Assembly: GCF_014334735.1 (NCBI RefSeq)
Contig: NZ_CP060587.1
Coordinates: 1,550,001-1,614,000 of the forward strand
DNA: 64,000 nt
DNA from: Aeromicrobium senzhongii
GTDB lineage: Bacteria; Actinomycetota; Actinomycetes; Propionibacteriales; Nocardioidaceae
Direction of reading: 5' to 3'
Part shown: positions 60,820-64,000 of the stretch, piece by piece
Layout of the letters: every line of letters starts with the position of its first letter
Numbering within the stretch: position 1 is the first letter of the stretch
Notes under the pieces: generated by a model
The model's input: the letters and a program-made list of their open reading frames with translations, nothing else
What the model was told of the DNA's origin: nothing
The model's database searches: none
Position numbers and translations under genes: made by a program

Positions 60820-63529
60820 CGCTGGAGTAGGCGACCACACCGGTCCGCAGCTCGTCCAGGGCCGCACGCGCCGAGTCGCGCACCGGACCGGGTCCGGCCG
60901 CGTCGGCGATCTGGGCCACGGTGTCGATCAGCTGCTTCATCGCCCGCACGAAGTCCCCGGCCGCCATTTCGGCGGTGCCCAGCACCAGGTCCAGGCTCGT
61001 GCCCTCGCACCACATCCAGACCGCGTACGCGAAGCCGAAGTCCGGCCGGCGCAGGAACTTCAGCCGGTGCTCGCGCTCCAACTGGTCCAGCTCCAGCCAG
61101 AGCATCCCGAGGGACTCCGCCGCCTGGGCGACGGCCTTCGTCGGGAAGCGGGGCGGCGGCGCATCATCGGAGTTGCGCGCGGTGTAGGTCAGGCCGCTGG
61201 CGACCGCGGCGAACTCCGGGGGCGACAGCCCTTCCCAGACGTCGATACGCAGCGACTCGCTGACGATGAGGTCCGACTCGCCGTAGATGCGCTGCAGGCG
61301 GCGACCCTCCTCGGTGACGTCGTCGCCCTCGAGGTAACCGAGCGCGTCCAGCACGACGCACACCCGGTCGAACTGACGCGCGACGCTGTTGGTGCGCTGT
61401 TCGACCCGGCGGCGCATGCTCTCGGTCTCGCGGTCCAGCGCGATCATGCGCTCGGCCCAGCGGGCGTGCGACTCGCGGTCGGGACAGCTGTGGCACGGGT
61501 GGTCGCGCATCTGGCGCCGCAGCTCGGCGATCCTCGGGTCCTCGACCGTCGGACCGTCCCGGTACGCCCGCGGGTGGTCCGCCAGGTGTCCGGCGCGGTC
61601 ACGCAGCGCCGACGCGAGGTCGCGCCGCGACTGCGGGTCCCGCGGGTTGAAGGTCTTGGGGATGCGCATCTGCGTCAACGGCTCGACCGGGCTCGGGAAG
61701 TCGACGGCGGCGAGCCGTCGCGCGTGCCGGTTCGCCGTCAGGACCATCGGGCGGGGCCCGTCGCGGTTGCCGGCGTCGGGATCGAGCACGATCGCCAGTC
61801 CCGAGAACTTGCCCGCCGGGACGTTGATGACGTCGCCACGCTTCAGCCGGCCCAGGGACTCGAGCGCCTCCTCGCGCTTGGCGGCACGGCGCGACTTCGA
61901 GCCCGCCGACTCGATGTCGCTGAGCTGGCGACGCAGGCTCATGTACTCCATGAAGTCGCCCTGCTCGCAGGTCGCGGACTCGCGGTACCCCTCGATCGCC
62001 TCGTCCGCCTTGCGGACCTTGCGGGCCAGCCCGACCACGGCGCGGTCGGCCTGGAACTGTGCGAAGGACATCTCCAGCAGCTCGCGGGCGCGCTCGCGAC
62101 CCACCTGGTGCACCAGGTTGACCGCCATGTTGTAGGAGGGCCGGAAGGACGAGTTGAGCGGATACGTGCGCGTCGATGCCAGGCCGGCCACGTGCCGCGC
62201 GTCCAGCCCCGGTTGCCACAGCACGACGCCATGGCCCTCGACATCGATCCCGCGGCGGCCGGCGCGGCCGGTCAGCTGGGTGTACTCCCCCGGCGTGACG
62301 TCCACGTGGTTCTCGCCGTTCCACTTCGTCAACCGGTCGATCACGACGGAGCGGGCGGGCATGTTGATGCCCAGGGCCAGGGTCTCGGTGGCGAAGACGA
62401 CCTTGACCAGGCCGGCGCTGAAGAGGTCCTCGACGCACTCCTTGAAGGTCGGCAGCATGCCGGCGTGGTGCGCCGCGATGCCGCGTCCGATCCCCTCACG
62501 GAACTCGTGGAAGCCGAGAACCGCCAGGTCCTCCTCGGGCAGGTGGGCGCAGGCGGCGTCGACGTGGGCGTGGATGGCCTCGCGCTCCTCCTGCGAGGTG
62601 AGGATCAGGCGGGCCGCCAGACACTGCTCAACGGCGGTGGCGCAGCCCGCGCGGCTGAAGATGAAGACGATCGCCGGCAGCATGCCCTCGGACTCGAGCT
62701 TGAGGACGATGTCGATGCGGTCCGGCGTGCGGTGGCGACTGCGCGGCCGTCGGCCGCCCTTCTGGGGGCGGCGCGAGCGGTTCTTGGCGAACGCCCGGTT
62801 CCACTGCGCGTCGTCGCGGGCCATCTGCTCGAGGGTGTGGTTGACCTCGGTGCTGTTCGGCTCGAACAGGTCGAACATCTTGCGGCCGACCAGGACGTGC
62901 TGGTGCAGCGGAACGGGCCGCTTCTCCTCGACGATCGTGTCGGTCTCGCCGCGCACCTCGTGCAGCCAGGCGCCGAACTCCTCGACGTTCGAGACGGTCG
63001 CCGAGAGCGAGACGATCGACACCGAGGGAGGCAGGCCGATGATGACCTCCTCCCACACCGCGCCGCGGAAGCGGTCGGCGAGGTAGTGCACCTCGTCCAT
63101 CACGACATGCCCCAGGTTCTTCAGCGTCGAGGAGCCCGCGTAGATCATGTTGCGCAGCACCTCGGTCGTCATGACGACGATCGGGGCCTCACCGTTGATG
63201 GTGTTGTCGCCGGTCAGCAGGCCGACGTTCTCGGCGCCGTACCGATCGGCGAAGTCACTGAACTTCTGGTTCGACAGCGCCTTGATCGGCGTGGTGTAGA
63301 AGCACTTGCGCCCGGTGGCCAGGGACAGGTGCACGGCGAACTCGCCGACCAGGGTCTTGCCCGAGCCCGTGGGGGCCGCGACGAGGACGCCGTGCCCGTC
63401 CTCGAGCGCCTCGCACGCCCGGACCTGGAACTCGTCGAGGCCGAAGGGGTAGAGGTCTCGGAAGGCCGCGACGTGGGGGTGCTGGCGGTCCTTGCGGAAT
63501 CGGGCGTACTGCTCGGCCGGGGTGGACAT
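60809..63529 (-). CDS. helY: Ski2/Mtr4-like DEAD/DEAH-box helicase HelY
   Basis: This 906-residue ATP-dependent helicase has motif I AAPTGSGKTLVG (near residue 50), DEVH-type Walker B (VVMDEVHYLADRF), motif III LSATVSN, and motif VI QLTGRAGRRGID. The C-terminal 400 residues contain the Mtr4-like arch/ratchet regions (DSHCT domain). It is thought to act on RNA or DNA structure. It is next to tatC, as in mycobacteria. Confidence 0.93.
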   Translation of the reverse strand: MSTPAEQYARFRKDRQHPHVAAFRDLYPFGLDEFQVRACEALEDGHGVLVAAPTGSGKTLVGEFAVHLSLATGRKCFYTTPIKALSNQKFSDFADRYGAENVGLLTGDNTINGEAPIVVMTTEVLRNMIYAGSSTLKNLGHVVMDEVHYLADRFRGAVWEEVIIGLPPSVSIVSLSATVSNVEEFGAWLHEVRGETDTIVEEKRPVPLHQHVLVGRKMFDLFEPNSTEVNHTLEQMARDDAQWNRAFAKNRSRRPQKGGRRPRSRHRTPDRIDIVLKLESEGMLPAIVFIFSRAGCATAVEQCLAARLILTSQEEREAIHAHVDAACAHLPEEDLAVLGFHEFREGIGRGIAAHHAGMLPTFKECVEDLFSAGLVKVVFATETLALGINMPARSVVIDRLTKWNGENHVDVTPGEYTQLTGRAGRRGIDVEGHGVVLWQPGLDARHVAGLASTRTYPLNSSFRPSYNMAVNLVHQVGRERARELLEMSFAQFQADRAVVGLARKVRKADEAIEGYRESATCEQGDFMEYMSLRRQLSDIESAGSKSRRAAKREEALESLGRLKRGDVINVPAGKFSGLAIVLDPDAGNRDGPRPMVLTANRHARRLAAVDFPSPVEPLTQMRIPKTFNPRDPQSRRDLASALRDRAGHLADHPRAYRDGPTVEDPRIAELRRQMRDHPCHSCPDRESHARWAERMIALDRETESMRRRVEQRTNSVARQFDRVCVVLDALGYLEGDDVTEEGRRLQRIYGESDLIVSESLRIDVWEGLSPPEFAAVASGLTYTARNSDDAPPPRFPTKAVAQAAESLGMLWLELDQLEREHRLKFLRRPDFGFAYAVWMWCEGTSLDLVLGTAEMAAGDFVRAMKQLIDTVAQIADAAGPGPVRDSARAALDELRTGVVAYSSVTS

Positions 63530-63548
63530 GCCTCCAGCCTACGGAGGA

Positions 63549-64000
63549 TCAGTCACCGAGGCCTTCAGGCGCCTCCAGCGGCGAGGCCTCCTCGTCGCCC
63601 CACGCCTGCGTGGCCCGTCCGCGCCGTCGGTCGGTGACCCGCGCGATGATCTCGGAGACGAAGTACAGGACGCTCATCGGGATCGCCAGGAACAGGAACG
63701 TCACGGGGTCGACGGTGGGCGTCGCGACCGCAGCGAAGACGAAGATGCCGACGATGATCCACGGTCGGGCCCGGATCAACTGGGCACCGCTCACCGCGCC
63801 GATGCGGTTCAGGATCACCACCACGACGGGGATCTGCGCGCCGACTCCGAACAGGATGATCATCCGCGTCGCGAAGCTCAGGTAGTCGGCGCCGTTGAGC
63901 AGGTTCGTCCACCCCTCGGGGGCGAAGCCGACCAGCAGCTCGATCGCCTTGGGGAACGTCCAGTAGCCGACCCAGGCGCCGCCGAGGAACAACGGCAGGC
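63549..64000 (-). CDS. tatC: Sec-independent translocase protein TatC (3' part; start beyond window)
   Basis: The frame is open to the window edge; the visible 150 residues are the C-terminal two-thirds of TatC. The segments NGADYLSFATRMIILFGVGAQIPVVVVILNRIGAVS and ARPWIIVGIFVFAAVATPTVDPVTFLFLAIPMSVLYFVSEI are family hallmarks with three or four helices, ending in an acidic cytoplasmic tail. TatC recognises twin-arginine signals. It lies 20 bases from helY. Confidence 0.95.
   Translation of the reverse strand, partial: LPLFLGGAWVGYWTFPKAIELLVGFAPEGWTNLLNGADYLSFATRMIILFGVGAQIPVVVVILNRIGAVSGAQLIRARPWIIVGIFVFAAVATPTVDPVTFLFLAIPMSVLYFVSEIIARVTDRRRGRATQAWGDEEASPLEAPEGLGD

Noticed and set aside
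60428..63637. 1069-residue open frame opposite helY
   Set aside because: helY has all helicase motifs in the other strand. The opposite frame is a repetitive Arg/Val/Asp/His sequence with no domain.

Overview
The window is GC-rich chromosomal DNA from an actinobacterium. Gene content and gene order resemble mycobacteria and the Nocardioides/Aeromicrobium group: a pgsA-like/DUF881/small-basic-protein/DUF881/gcvH/garA/MerR/bifunctional-nuclease/MerR/gcvP block, a sigK-rskA pair with a fasciclin lipoprotein, rbpA beside a polyprenol-phosphate mannose synthase and lnt, and pepE-like/5'-3' exonuclease/helY/tatC. Nocardioidaceae is my best guess from overall feel; the sequence alone does not prove the genus. 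There is no prophage, insertion sequence, CRISPR array, rRNA or tRNA that I can see. No gene-free stretch exceeds 300 bases.

Layout. 1-3.2 kb: end of an unknown gene, a GT-C type membrane glycosyltransferase and a two-gene ABC-2 exporter. 3.4-6.3 kb: GTP-dependent PEP carboxykinase and a DMT exporter. 6.4-11.1 kb: a multi-domain cell-wall hydrolase, divergent from a copC and copD-ctaG copper/cytochrome-oxidase assembly pair. 11.1-20.3 kb: superoxide dismutase, then the conserved pgsA-like to gcvP block with FHA protein GarA, two MerR regulators sharing an ACTTGAG operator-like motif, and a glycine riboswitch before gcvP. 20.3-25.4 kb: small membrane proteins, siroheme synthase and APS reductase, a Sua5/YciO/YrdC protein and DUF1992. 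25.4-29.3 kb: the SigK region (molybdopterin oxidoreductase, fasciclin lipoprotein, sigK, rskA) with two matching SigK-type promoters. 29.3-33.4 kb: a small gene under an SOS-box-like site, a DUF1206 membrane protein, and a cell-wall-anchored thioester adhesin with five exact-period repeats.

At 33519-33546 lies a sequence that fits the actinobacterial dif site (XerC/XerD chromosome dimer resolution). The heptamer GGGGGAG supports this: by eye I count 22 copies left of the site, all on the + strand, and 13 right of it, all on the - strand. That is the pattern expected of FtsK/terminus-directing sequences. The window therefore appears to straddle the replication terminus.

33.5-50.7 kb, right of dif, is a patchwork of short stress, detoxification and regulatory genes: VOC proteins, ArsR-AHSA1, OsmC, a P-loop kinase-GNAT fusion, a UvrA-like protein, an ECF42-type sigma factor with its DGPF partner, a pterin dehydratase-VOC fusion, a DUF2975/HTH pair, an AlkB-like protein and a beta-lactamase-fold hydrolase. 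50.8-64 kb returns to core genes: a MurA with an N-terminal helix-turn-helix domain, GDPD, an MFS transporter, rbpA behind a SigR/SigH-type promoter, Ppm synthase, Lnt, an M24 peptidase, a secreted M28 peptidase, a 5'-3' exonuclease, HelY helicase and the 3' part of tatC.
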